Below, one piece after another: positions 41,779 through 50,985 of a stretch of 64,000 bases of DNA. The notes under the pieces were generated by a model. That model had not been told where the DNA came from. It worked only from the letters and a program-made list of their open reading frames with translations, and did not search any database. Made by a program: the position numbers and the translations under genes. The stretch spans positions 109,621 through 173,620 of the forward strand of contig PBPM01000031.1 of assembly GCA_002724635.1 (NCBI GenBank), given 5' to 3'. Source of the stretch: Rhodospirillaceae bacterium. GTDB lineage: Bacteria > Pseudomonadota > Alphaproteobacteria > UBA6615. How positions within the stretch are numbered: the stretch's first letter is position 1; each line of letters begins with the position of its first letter.

Positions 41779-42969
41779 TTACGCCGTGCCCGAGAGCCCC
41801 GTGCTGCCATACAGCCATGCCAACCGATCGTAACATTCGTCCGCGCTCATGCCGCGCAAGATCTCATTGCGCACGCGTGCATGCATGCCCTCGGCATGGT
41901 TGATATGATCCCCGATCGCCCGCGCGCCGAGTTGCACCCGCGCGGTACGCACGAGCCTATTATCCTGATAGGCGGCCAGCCCCATCGTAAGATTATCTCG
42001 ATTACCGGCGAGACTGTGAGACAGACAGACCGCGTCTTCCATCGCCATGCACGCGCCTTGCGCGTAGTACTGCATCATCGGGTGCGCGGCATCGCCGAGC
42101 AGCGTCACCCGGCCATCGACCCAACACTCGACCGGTTCACGGTCGCATAGCACCCACAACCGCCAGTCGTCTCCGATCTCGATAATCTGGCGATCGCTTT
42201 CGTGGATATGGGCGAATCCCTTACATACCTCTTCCTTCGAGGCCGGCTGGCCGGCCACTGGCTCGGGCGCATCGTTGTGATAGGTGACGACCAGGTTGAA
42301 GTACTTCCAATCAGATAAGGGATAATGGACGATGTGGCATTTCGGTCCGGCCCAAAGGGTCGCCGCATTCCAGCGCAGATCCTCCGGCATTTTCTCCAGC
42401 GGAATGACGGAACGATATGTCGAGTGGCCGGAGACACGCGGCGCCCCGTCCCCAACTACACCGCGCCGGATGTTCGACCACAGGCCGTCGGCCCCGATAA
42501 GTGCCTCCCCGGATATCCGTTCTCCGCCTGCGAGCGATACGGATACCCGATCACCCTCATGGGAATAGGTTTCGGCCTCGGCATTGACCCGAAGATCGAC
42601 ATTCGTGCGCTCCCGGCAGGCGTCTAGGAGCACCCCATGCAGGTCAGCCCGGTGAATCACTGCGTAGGGATTGCCGAACCGCTGGCGGAAAGGTTCATCC
42701 AGCGGTATGTGTATGATCTCCTTGCCATCGACTGCATCCATCAGCCGCAGCGTGTCGACATAGACCGCCTTTTCGCGCGCCGCCGTGCCAACACCGAAAT
42801 AGTCGAGCGCATGAAACGCATTGGGGCCAAGCTGGATTCCCGCTCCGATCTCGCCGAACTTCGAGGCCTTCTCGAGGACGGTAATGTCAAACCCCTTGAG
42901 CGACAGACCGAGGGCAGCCGACAGGCCGCCGATCCCGCCGCCAGCAATCAGGATTGTCGGGTGATCCAT
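41779..42969 (-). CDS. FAD-dependent aromatic monooxygenase (3-hydroxybenzoate 6-hydroxylase/salicylate hydroxylase-like)
   Basis: ILIAGGGIGGLSAALGLSLKGFDITVLEKA, GADGLWSNIRR, VTLLGDAAHPMMQYYAQGACMAMEDA. Confidence 0.87.
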   Translation of the reverse strand: MDHPTILIAGGGIGGLSAALGLSLKGFDITVLEKASKFGEIGAGIQLGPNAFHALDYFGVGTAAREKAVYVDTLRLMDAVDGKEIIHIPLDEPFRQRFGNPYAVIHRADLHGVLLDACRERTNVDLRVNAEAETYSHEGDRVSVSLAGGERISGEALIGADGLWSNIRRGVVGDGAPRVSGHSTYRSVIPLEKMPEDLRWNAATLWAGPKCHIVHYPLSDWKYFNLVVTYHNDAPEPVAGQPASKEEVCKGFAHIHESDRQIIEIGDDWRLWVLCDREPVECWVDGRVTLLGDAAHPMMQYYAQGACMAMEDAVCLSHSLAGNRDNLTMGLAAYQDNRLVRTARVQLGARAIGDHINHAEGMHARVRNEILRGMSADECYDRLAWLYGSTGLSGTA

Positions 42970-43041
42970 CGTCACGTCCCGTCGTGTGTTGCCGGCGACG
43001 CACGCGCGGGAAGTTCTGGGAACGCTGCGCGAACGATCGAT

Positions 43042-43115
43042 TGGAGCGGGTGAAGGGAATCGAACCCTCGTATGCAGCTTGGGAAGCTGCCGTTCTACCA
43101 TTGAACTACACCCGC
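43042..43115 (-). tRNA. tRNA-Gly (anticodon CCC), CCA encoded
   Basis: Minus strand GCGGGTGTAGTTCAATGGTAGAACGGCAGCTTCCCAAGCTGCATACGAGGGTTCGATTCCCTTCACCCGCTCCA; cloverleaf stems pair; anticodon stem GCAGC/GCTGC with loop TTCCCAA. Confidence 0.95.
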
Positions 43116-43295
43116 CTCGTGGGGTTGATTCTATAGTCAACGGCTATCGAGTGCGCAACCGCCACCCTCTCCGTATGGCGGCAATGTTAAGGGCCGACAG
43201 GGTGGACATTTGCGTCGTCATGTAGCCAAATCTCCCCGAATTTCAATCTGAAACGCATGCGAGCGCGGCGCACGCGCCGATCCGGGCACGAGCAG

Positions 43296-43688
43296 ATGTA
43301 CAACACGACGACCAAGGACATCTCGGTCACGGTCACCCCAATTTTTCTTGAGGACCAATCGGAGCCCGACGAAGATCATTTTGTTTGGGCTTATCAGGTA
43401 CGGATCGAGAATTGTGGCCCCGACACGGTCCAGCTGCGCTCACGCTATTGGCACATCACCGATGCCAACGGCCTAGTGCAGGAGGTCCGTGGGTCTGGCG
43501 TGGTTGGCGAGCAGCCGGTGCTGGAACCCGGCGAAAGCTTCGAGTACACGAGCGGCACGCCGCTCGCGACGCCATCGGGCATCATGGTTGGCTCCTACCA
43601 GATGCAGACTGACGACGGCGACCTGATCGAGGTCGACATCCCGGCCTTCTCGCTCGACAGCCCGCATCAGGTCATCCGCCCCAACTGA
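43296..43688 (+). CDS. apaG: ApaG domain protein
   Basis: [67 protein letters not shown]. Confidence 0.95.
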   Translation: MYNTTTKDISVTVTPIFLEDQSEPDEDHFVWAYQVRIENCGPDTVQLRSRYWHITDANGLVQEVRGSGVVGEQPVLEPGESFEYTSGTPLATPSGIMVGSYQMQTDDGDLIEVDIPAFSLDSPHQVIRPN

Positions 43689-43726
43689 GCGCCGCCCCGG
43701 CGGCCAGAGACCGATGGATTAGGACC

Positions 43727-44280
43727 ATGCAAGACAACAAGCCACAGACCCCGACGTCGGCACCCAACTGCACGTATGCGGTGGAGGCCGTTCGGACACT
43801 TTTGCGCTGGGCCGGAGACGGCCCCGCCCGAGAGGGACTGGTCGACACCCCGGCCCCATGGCTCGCCCATTCGAGGAATTCTTCGCCGGCTACCGCGAGG
43901 ACCCGCTTGAGTATCTGGAGCAAACCTTCGAGGAGTCCGAGGGGTACAACGAGATGGTCGTAGTCCGCGACATCCGCATCGAATCCTACGGCGAGCATCA
44001 CCTAGCGCCGATCCTTGCTAAGGTGCATATCGGATACATTCCCGAACGCCGGGTGCCCAGCATTAGCAAGCTGACAGGCTTCGCCAAGGCCTATGCCAAG
44101 CGGCTGCAGATCCGAGAGAAACTTACGGCTCAGATTACCAACTACATCGAGGAAGTATTGCGGCCGAAGGGCGTGGTGATGGTCACGAACCTGAAGCTTG
44201 GTGCCTTCCGAGGGTCGTCCTACACATGGCGCGAATTCCTCTACTTCATAGGCAAAATCTCGCCCGGCGCTTCCACCTGA
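43727..44280 (+). pseudogene. folE: GTP cyclohydrolase I (FolE)-like, frameshifted near 43857 and missing zinc-binding segments
   Basis: Frame A: YAVEAVRTLLRWAGDGPAREGLVDTPAP; frame B: MARPFEEFFAGYREDPLEYLEQTFEESEGYNEMVVVRDIRIESYGEHHLAPI...KRLQIREKLTAQITNYIEEVLRPKGVVMVTNLKLGAFRG. Confidence 0.8.
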
Positions 44281-44385
44281 TCCGATGGTGGCGCTGGACA
44301 GGCCGACGATTTTCACCAATCATCCGGCGCACCGGCTCCTTCAAAGATATACGAGCGGGTATATTCCGGGCCACGAGAGATCCAC

Positions 44386-45834
44386 GTGCTAGATTTCCGA
44401 CCCATTCTGTTTATCTTGGGCATCCTGCTTACGACCCTGTCGATCGCTATGTTCCTGCCGGCGCTCGTCGACGCGGCGAGCGGCAACGCCGACTGGCAGG
44501 TCTTCCTCGCGTCGGCCGGCCTCACCCTGTTCATCGGCGTATCGCTAATCCTGACCATGCGCGGCGGCGACATGAAGATAGGCATCCGCGAGGTCTTCGT
44601 GCTGACTACAGCCAGCTGGCTTGGCCTGACGGTCTTCGCCGCCCTGCCCTTTGCGTTCGCCGCCCTTAATCTCAGCTTTGCCGATGCTTTCTTCGAGGCG
44701 ATGTCCGGAATAACCACCACCGGCTCCACCGTAATCATCGGGCTCGACTCCGCGCCCCCGGGCATCCTGCTCTGGCGCGCTCTGCTCCAGTGGCTCGGCG
44801 GGATCGGTATCATCGTCATGGCAATCGCCGTGCTACCGATGTTGCAGGTTGGCGGCATGCAGATTTTTCGGCTGGAGAGCTCCGACACGTCCGAGAAAGT
44901 GCTGCCGCGCGCGGCCCAGACCTCGACCGCCATTGGCTCGATCTATCTGGCGCTGACGCTGGTCTGTGCGCTCGGCTACTGGCTGGCCGGCATGCCGGGC
45001 TTCGACGCCATCGCCCACGCGATGACCACCATCGCGACCGGCGGGTTCTCCACGTCGGACAACAGCATTGGCGTGTTCGACAATGCCGGCATCGACATCA
45101 TCGCCATCGTCTTCATGATCGTCGGATCCCTGCCCTTCGTGCTCTATCTGCAAGCGGCGCGCGGGCGGCCCGGCGGGCTTATGCACGATTCCCAGGTCCG
45201 CTGGTTCCTGGCCATCGTCGCCGCCGTCATGGCAATCATCAGCGTCAGCCTTTTCATGACCCACGAGATGCCGCTTGGCGCGGCCATCCGCACAGCGGCT
45301 TTCAACGGCGTGTCGATCGTCACCGGCACCGGCTATGCCACCGCCGCATTCGACAATTGGGGAAGTTTCGCCCTAATCATCTTCTTCATCATCATGTTCA
45401 TCGGTGGCTGTGCAGGTTCAACAACCTGCGGAATCAAGATTTTCCGTTTTCAGGTGCTTTACGCTATCGCGACGATTCAGGTGAAACGCCTGCTCCAGCC
45501 CCATGGTGTGTTAATTCCGCACTACAACCGGAACCCGATCACTCAGGAGATCGCGCTATCGGTCCTCGGCTTCGTTTTCTTCTACATCCTCGTATTCATC
45601 CTGCTCGCTCTCGGCCTTAGCATGCTTGGTCTAGATTTCCTCACCAGCCTATCTGGCGCGGCGACGGCAATCTCGAATGTCGGACCCGGCCTGGGCCCGA
45701 TCATCGGCCCGATGGGGACGTTCGCAGACCTGCCTGACGCGGCCAAGTGGATGTTGTCAGTTGGCATGCTGCTCGGACGGCTTGAGCTGTTCACGGTGCT
45801 TGTCATCCTGACCCCCGCGTTCTGGAAAAGCTAA
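44386..45834 (+). CDS. trkH: TrkH family potassium uptake protein
   Basis: MSGITTTGSTVI, WLGGIGIIVMAIAVLPMLQVGGMQIF, MFIGGCAGSTTCGIKIFRF. Confidence 0.93.
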   Translation: MLDFRPILFILGILLTTLSIAMFLPALVDAASGNADWQVFLASAGLTLFIGVSLILTMRGGDMKIGIREVFVLTTASWLGLTVFAALPFAFAALNLSFADAFFEAMSGITTTGSTVIIGLDSAPPGILLWRALLQWLGGIGIIVMAIAVLPMLQVGGMQIFRLESSDTSEKVLPRAAQTSTAIGSIYLALTLVCALGYWLAGMPGFDAIAHAMTTIATGGFSTSDNSIGVFDNAGIDIIAIVFMIVGSLPFVLYLQAARGRPGGLMHDSQVRWFLAIVAAVMAIISVSLFMTHEMPLGAAIRTAAFNGVSIVTGTGYATAAFDNWGSFALIIFFIIMFIGGCAGSTTCGIKIFRFQVLYAIATIQVKRLLQPHGVLIPHYNRNPITQEIALSVLGFVFFYILVFILLALGLSMLGLDFLTSLSGAATAISNVGPGLGPIIGPMGTFADLPDAAKWMLSVGMLLGRLELFTVLVILTPAFWKS

Positions 45835-45836
45835 GC

Positions 45837-47027
45837 ATGTCCGGTGCGCCCAACCGTGCAATCGAGATCTTGGCGCAACTGGTCCGCTTCGACACGACAT
45901 CGCACCGGTCAAACCTCGACCTGATCGCGTTCATCGAGGACCACCTCAAACGCTGCGGTGTCGAATCGCATCGCATCGAAAACGATGACAGCACCAAGTC
46001 CAACCTGCTCGCTACCATCGGCCCCATGCGCGAAGGCGGCGTGGTGCTGTCGGGCCACACCGACGTGGTACCCGTTACCGGCCAAGACTGGTCGAGCAAC
46101 CCGTTCGAACTCACAGCCCGTACCGTCGACGGCGCAGGCCGGCAGTATGGCCGCGGGTCGGCGGACATGAAGGGGTTCATCGCCGCGGTCCTCGACAAGG
46201 TCCCGGCGCTGGTCGCAGCCGACCTGAAAACGCCGGTACATATCGCGTTATCCTATGATGAAGAGGTAGGCTGTCGCGGGGTGGGCCGGATGATCGCCCA
46301 ACTCGGCGATTCGATTCCTATGCCCGCACTTGCGATCGTCGGTGAACCCACCAGCATGCAGATCGTCACCGCACACAAGGGTATCCGCGGCTTCGAGACG
46401 GTCTTCACCGGTGTCGCGGCCCACTCTAGCGCTCCGCAACTAGGCGCAAGTGCGATTCGCTTCGCCGGCGAGTTCATCGTATTCATCGCGGACCTTGCGG
46501 CCGAGGCCAAGGAGGCGGCCGACCCGGACAGCGGCTTCACACCACCATGGACGACCTTCAACATCGGTCAGATCAAGGGTGGCGAAGCCCTCAATATCAT
46601 TCCTGAACGCTGCGTGGTGTCCTGGGAATTCCGACCGCTCCCCGATGTTGACGCCGACGCGATCGAGGAGCGGGTCCGAACCTTTCTTAATGAGGAGCTG
46701 CGGCCACGTATGAAGGCGAGTCACCCGGCGGCGGATGTCAGTCTGACGCCGCTCGCCGCGGTACCTCCGCTGCGCGCCGAGCCGGACTCACCAGCGGAGC
46801 GACTGGTTCGTTTTCTTACGGGCGCAAACACGACCCGGACGGTCGCCTATGTGGCGGAGGCCAGCCAGTTTCAACTGCATGGCATTCCCGCCGTCCTGTG
46901 CGGACCGGGCGACATCACCCAAGCGCATCAGCCCGATGAATGGATAGCTGAAAGTGAGATGGCGTCATGCGCGGCATTCCTCGACCGGTTGCAGGAATGG
47001 TGCGTCGCGGGCGCAGCGGTTCCGTAA
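45837..47027 (+). CDS. argE: Acetylornithine deacetylase
   Basis: VLSGHTDVVPVTGQDWSSNPFEL, GRGSADMKGFIAAVL, SYDEEVGCRGVGRM; M20 family. Confidence 0.93.
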   Translation: MSGAPNRAIEILAQLVRFDTTSHRSNLDLIAFIEDHLKRCGVESHRIENDDSTKSNLLATIGPMREGGVVLSGHTDVVPVTGQDWSSNPFELTARTVDGAGRQYGRGSADMKGFIAAVLDKVPALVAADLKTPVHIALSYDEEVGCRGVGRMIAQLGDSIPMPALAIVGEPTSMQIVTAHKGIRGFETVFTGVAAHSSAPQLGASAIRFAGEFIVFIADLAAEAKEAADPDSGFTPPWTTFNIGQIKGGEALNIIPERCVVSWEFRPLPDVDADAIEERVRTFLNEELRPRMKASHPAADVSLTPLAAVPPLRAEPDSPAERLVRFLTGANTTRTVAYVAEASQFQLHGIPAVLCGPGDITQAHQPDEWIAESEMASCAAFLDRLQEWCVAGAAVP

Positions 47028-47034
47028 AGCCGGT

Positions 47035-47634
47035 TCAGGAGCGCGGCACCAAGAAGGGCTGCAGGAACTGGCGGATCGCCGATTCAAGTTCGGCGTTGAT
47101 GTCACCCATCAGCTCCTCGGTCAACCGGAACCACATTTCCTCGCGCTTGTTAAGCGACAGCCCCTCGAGTACGGTTCGGCTGCGCGTGGCCTCGGCGCTC
47201 ACCTCGCCTTGCCGCCGGCCATCACCGCCATCGATGGACATGCGCAACTTGAGTGCCGCGTCATAGCGTTCGGATTGGTCCTTCGTCACGACACCGCGCA
47301 CACCCTTCGCAGGTTCCAGCTGCGTTTCGAAAACCCCGGCATGCTCAATCGTAAAGACGATACGTCCCGCATTGCCGACCGGCAAAATGCGATCGCGCGC
47401 CCAGCGTCTGGCAGCGGCTGCCGGGGATACCGGCATCAGATGCTCGACATTCGGCGACGCAAAGCTGGGCTTGAACGCGTCGACGATCTCAAGTGAGGCA
47501 GCATCGAGACGCAGGGGTGGCAGATGCACGAAGGTAATTTGCGGAAACCTGAGTGTCGGAGACGGCGTGGTGCAGGCCGGCAGGACCAGTCCCAACATCG
47601 CCGCCAGTGCGGCACGTCGATTGAAGCGATGCAT
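47035..47634 (-). CDS. Conserved hypothetical lipoprotein
   Basis: Lipobox VLPACTTP; no recognised domain. Confidence 0.65.
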   Translation of the reverse strand: MHRFNRRAALAAMLGLVLPACTTPSPTLRFPQITFVHLPPLRLDAASLEIVDAFKPSFASPNVEHLMPVSPAAAARRWARDRILPVGNAGRIVFTIEHAGVFETQLEPAKGVRGVVTKDQSERYDAALKLRMSIDGGDGRRQGEVSAEATRSRTVLEGLSLNKREEMWFRLTEELMGDINAELESAIRQFLQPFLVPRS

Positions 47635-47676
47635 GAATTCCTCCGGTTGGGCACGGAGTTTATGATCTCTACTAGA

Positions 47677-48657
47677 TCACCTATCGGGAGATTCGGGCGA
47701 ATTGATTACAGGATAACCTCCGACTGCGCGCGCCTCGACAGCCTCCGGCGTAAACCGGTAGGTCTCTGCGCAGAACTCGCAGGTCACCTCGAGACTGCCG
47801 TCGACTGCCAGATCATGGAGATCCTCACGGGGCAGCTGCACGAGCACATTGAACACCCGCCGCGACGAACACCGGCAACCGCGAGCGACAGGCCGCGGGT
47901 CGGTCACCCGCACCCCTTCCTCGTGGAACAGGCGGAATAGATAACGCTCCGCACTCAAGTCGGGGTCGAGCAGCTCGGCCTCGGTCCCCGTCGCCATGAG
48001 CATCATGACCCTGCGCCAGGTGTCATCGCCGTCATCAGACTGAATCTGGATATTGGGATCATCGGCGATACGCTGCACCATGATCCCACCCGCGCGCCAG
48101 ACACCATTCGGTCCCGAGCGGCCGGCTGACAGGCTAATTGCCGCATCCATTTGCTGGGACTGGCGGAAATAATGCTGGGCGCATTCCGCTAGCGTCGTGC
48201 CGGTGATCTCGACCATGCCCTGATAGCGGTCGGTGTGCGGCCCTTGGTCGACGGTCAGCGCGAAATAGCCGGAGCCGAGCAGGCTCCCGGTGGGGTCATG
48301 GGCTGCAAGCGCGTCATCGTCATACTTCGCATAGCCGCGCACTAGGTAGCGCTCCGCACTATCCACGGTCTGAACATCGGCGAGCAACAGCGACACGGGA
48401 CCGTCGCCCTGCAGCTGGAGAGTGAAGATTCCGTCAAACTTGAGCGCCCCGGCTAGCGTCGCGCTCAAAGCCAGCGCCTCGCCCAGAAGCTGCGCTACCA
48501 ACTCGGGATAGTCATGCCGGCGCAGAACATCGTCGACGGCTTCTCCCAGCCGCGCCAGACGTCCGCTGAGCTTCGCTTCGCCATCTTTCCCGGATTCGAG
48601 CCGGAACGGCTGGATCAGGTCATCGACCGGACGGCCCGCACCACCACGATCCGGCAT
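47677..48657 (-). CDS. hslO: Hsp33 redox chaperone
   Basis: Hsp33 fold with C-terminal redox switch GCRCSSRR ... CEFCAETY. Confidence 0.93.
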   Translation of the reverse strand: MPDRGGAGRPVDDLIQPFRLESGKDGEAKLSGRLARLGEAVDDVLRRHDYPELVAQLLGEALALSATLAGALKFDGIFTLQLQGDGPVSLLLADVQTVDSAERYLVRGYAKYDDDALAAHDPTGSLLGSGYFALTVDQGPHTDRYQGMVEITGTTLAECAQHYFRQSQQMDAAISLSAGRSGPNGVWRAGGIMVQRIADDPNIQIQSDDGDDTWRRVMMLMATGTEAELLDPDLSAERYLFRLFHEEGVRVTDPRPVARGCRCSSRRVFNVLVQLPREDLHDLAVDGSLEVTCEFCAETYRFTPEAVEARAVGGYPVINSPESPDR

Positions 48658-48667
48658 CCCCCCGGCA

Positions 48668-49588
48668 TCAGGCAAAAGCCGCACTCCCCAGCAGACACCA
48701 GAGCAAGATGCCTTTCTGAACATGTAGCCGGTTCCCGGCCTCGGTCCAGACGACGGATTGCGGGCCGTCTACCACTTCGGCCGAGACTTCATCACCGCGA
48801 TACACCGGCAGGCAATGCATGAACACGGCACTTTCGGCGGCATGGGCCATCAGCTCTTCGTCCACCCGGAAGGGTTCCAGCAGGGCACGGCTCCGATCTG
48901 CCTCCTTGTCGCCCATCGAGACCCAGGTATCGGTTACGACACAATCCGCACCGTTCACCGCCGCCACGGGGTCATCACCCACGGAAATCCTGCCCCCGTT
49001 CGCCGCCGCCCAGTCGAGGATATCCTGCGGCGGCCGCAGGTCAGGCGGCGAGGCCAAACGAAACTCGAAGCCGAACTGCGCCGCGGCGTGAATCCAGGAA
49101 TTGGCCACGTTGTTGCTGTCGCCGCTCCACGCCACGACCCGGCCCGCGATGGGACCGATCCTTTCTTCAAAGGTCATAACGTCGGCCATGATCTGGCAGG
49201 GATGCGAACGGTCGGTCAGCCCGTTGATCACGGGCACCGTCGCTGCCTCGACCATCTCTTCAAGATTCGCGACCGACGACGTCCGGAACATGATGACGTC
49301 GACATACTCGGACAGGATCCGCGCTGTATCCGCAAGGGTCTCGCCGCGGCCCAACTGCGAACCGCTTGGCTCAAGGCTGACGACGCCGCCGCCCAGCGTC
49401 TGCATGGCAACATCGAAAGATACCCGCGTGCGGGTGCTCGGCTTCTCGAATACCATCGCAAGCGTGCGATTGACGAGCAGTGGTTTATGCTCGCATCCGG
49501 CCTTTATTCGGGCACTCACATCGATGATACGCCGCAGGGTTGCGGCGTCGATCTGGTCCAGATCGAGGAAGTCACGCGTTTCAGTCAT
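48668..49588 (-). CDS. argF: Ornithine carbamoyltransferase
   Basis: MVFEKPSTRTRVSFDVAMQTLGG, FMHCLPVYRGDEV. Confidence 0.97.
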   Translation of the reverse strand: MTETRDFLDLDQIDAATLRRIIDVSARIKAGCEHKPLLVNRTLAMVFEKPSTRTRVSFDVAMQTLGGGVVSLEPSGSQLGRGETLADTARILSEYVDVIMFRTSSVANLEEMVEAATVPVINGLTDRSHPCQIMADVMTFEERIGPIAGRVVAWSGDSNNVANSWIHAAAQFGFEFRLASPPDLRPPQDILDWAAANGGRISVGDDPVAAVNGADCVVTDTWVSMGDKEADRSRALLEPFRVDEELMAHAAESAVFMHCLPVYRGDEVSAEVVDGPQSVVWTEAGNRLHVQKGILLWCLLGSAAFA

Positions 49589-50768
49589 CAGAAGAGGTCG
49601 CCAATGTCTGACAAGCCCTTTCGATGGCGTCGACGGCCTGCTTAATCTCTTCGTCGCCGATTATCAGCGGCGGCAGCATCCGCAGCACATTCTCGCCCGC
49701 CACCACAGTGAGCAAATCCGCGTCCCGCGCCGCATCACCCAGTTGCGTATTGGTGAACGGCGCGGCGACCACCATGCCAATCATCAGCCCCTTGCCCCGG
49801 ATACCGGAGATGATGTCCGGATGCCGGTCGGCGACCTCGCGCAGGCCCGCCTGCAATGCCTCGCCCGAACACACCACATTGTCGAGGAAACCCTCGGAGG
49901 TCAGAACATCGAAATTCGCGTTAGCGACCGCCATCGCCAGCGGGTTGCCACCAAAGGTGCTGCCATGCGAGCCGGCGGTCATCGTTGATGCGACCGCGTC
50001 AGTCGCCAGCACCGCGCCGCACGGGAAGCCACCGGCGATTCCCTTAGCGCATGCCATCACGTCCGGCGTAACGCCGGACCATTCATGGGCGAACAGCTTA
50101 CCGGTTCGGCCGAATCCGGTTTGCACCTCGTCGAACACCAGCAGTAGGCCGAACTCGTCGGCTGTCGCGCGCAAATTCCGCAGATAGTCTTCCTCGAGCG
50201 GGCGCAGCCCGCCCTCGCCTTGGATCGGCTCAGCGACGATAGCAGCCGTTTCGAGCGTGATGGCATCGCGCAGCGCGCTCATGTTGTGGCCCGGGACGAT
50301 ATCGAAGCCGTCGGCCGGGTCGCCGAAACCGTCCAGATGCTTGGTGTTCTTCGAAGCCGACAGCATCGCGATTGTCCGCCCGTGGAACGAGCCCTCGAGC
50401 GTGATGGAGCGCCATTTCTCGGGCTGTCCATTATGCGCATGGAAACGCCGAGCCGCCTTGACCGCACCCTCCATGGCTTCGGTGCCGGAGTTGCAGAAGA
50501 AAACACCGTCTGCAAAGGACAGGCCGCAGAGCCGCTCGGCGAAGCGGACCTGGTCGGGGATCGCGTAGAGATTGGACACGTGCCACAGCCGTTCGGCCTG
50601 TTCCTGCAGCGCTGACACTAGCGCCGGGTGGCTATGCCCAAGCGAGTTCACCGCGATCCCGGCCGCAAAATCGAGATAGCAGCGGCCATCCATATCGAAC
50701 AGGTATGCGCCCTCGCCCCGCTCAAACGATACGGTTGGATAACCGTAATTCGGCATCAACGCATTCAT
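49581..50768 (-). CDS. argD: Acetylornithine aminotransferase
   Basis: SNLYAIPDQVRFAERL, FNSG(T)EAMEGAVKAARRFH, LVFDEVQTGFGRTGKLFAHE, SHGSTFGGNPLAMA. Confidence 0.96.
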   Translation of the reverse strand: MNALMPNYGYPTVSFERGEGAYLFDMDGRCYLDFAAGIAVNSLGHSHPALVSALQEQAERLWHVSNLYAIPDQVRFAERLCGLSFADGVFFCNSGTEAMEGAVKAARRFHAHNGQPEKWRSITLEGSFHGRTIAMLSASKNTKHLDGFGDPADGFDIVPGHNMSALRDAITLETAAIVAEPIQGEGGLRPLEEDYLRNLRATADEFGLLLVFDEVQTGFGRTGKLFAHEWSGVTPDVMACAKGIAGGFPCGAVLATDAVASTMTAGSHGSTFGGNPLAMAVANANFDVLTSEGFLDNVVCSGEALQAGLREVADRHPDIISGIRGKGLMIGMVVAAPFTNTQLGDAARDADLLTVVAGENVLRMLPPLIIGDEEIKQAVDAIERACQTLATSSDD

Positions 50769-50873
50769 GGTTCCACACTCCCGGTTGGTCGCGACGCGGC
50801 CGATCCCTCTGTGGCTGCGAAAAAGGCCGTGACTATCGAAAAAGGAGATCCGGAAGTCAACGCCACAGGACCG

Positions 50874-50981
50874 TCAGCTCCGGAGCCTGTATCCCGCCGC
50901 GAAAAGGCGATAGTTGACCGCGCGGAAGCAGCACACCACCAGGCAGCCGCCGAGGATCAGATTGTCGGAGGCGAACTCCAC
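50874..50981 (-). CDS. Possible 35-aa membrane microprotein
   Basis: GTG-start frame VEFASDNLILGGCLVVCCFRAVNYRLFAAGYRLRS*, begins 4 nt after the permease stop. Confidence 0.3.
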   Translation of the reverse strand: MEFASDNLILGGCLVVCCFRAVNYRLFAAGYRLRS

Positions 50982-50985
50982 CCAT

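Noticed and set aside
24899-43115. Catabolic stretch as a genomic island integrated at the 3' end of tRNA-Gly
   Set aside because: The tRNA 3' end does face the stretch, but I see no integrase, no second copy of the tRNA 3' end at the left side, and no clear composition change across the whole block.
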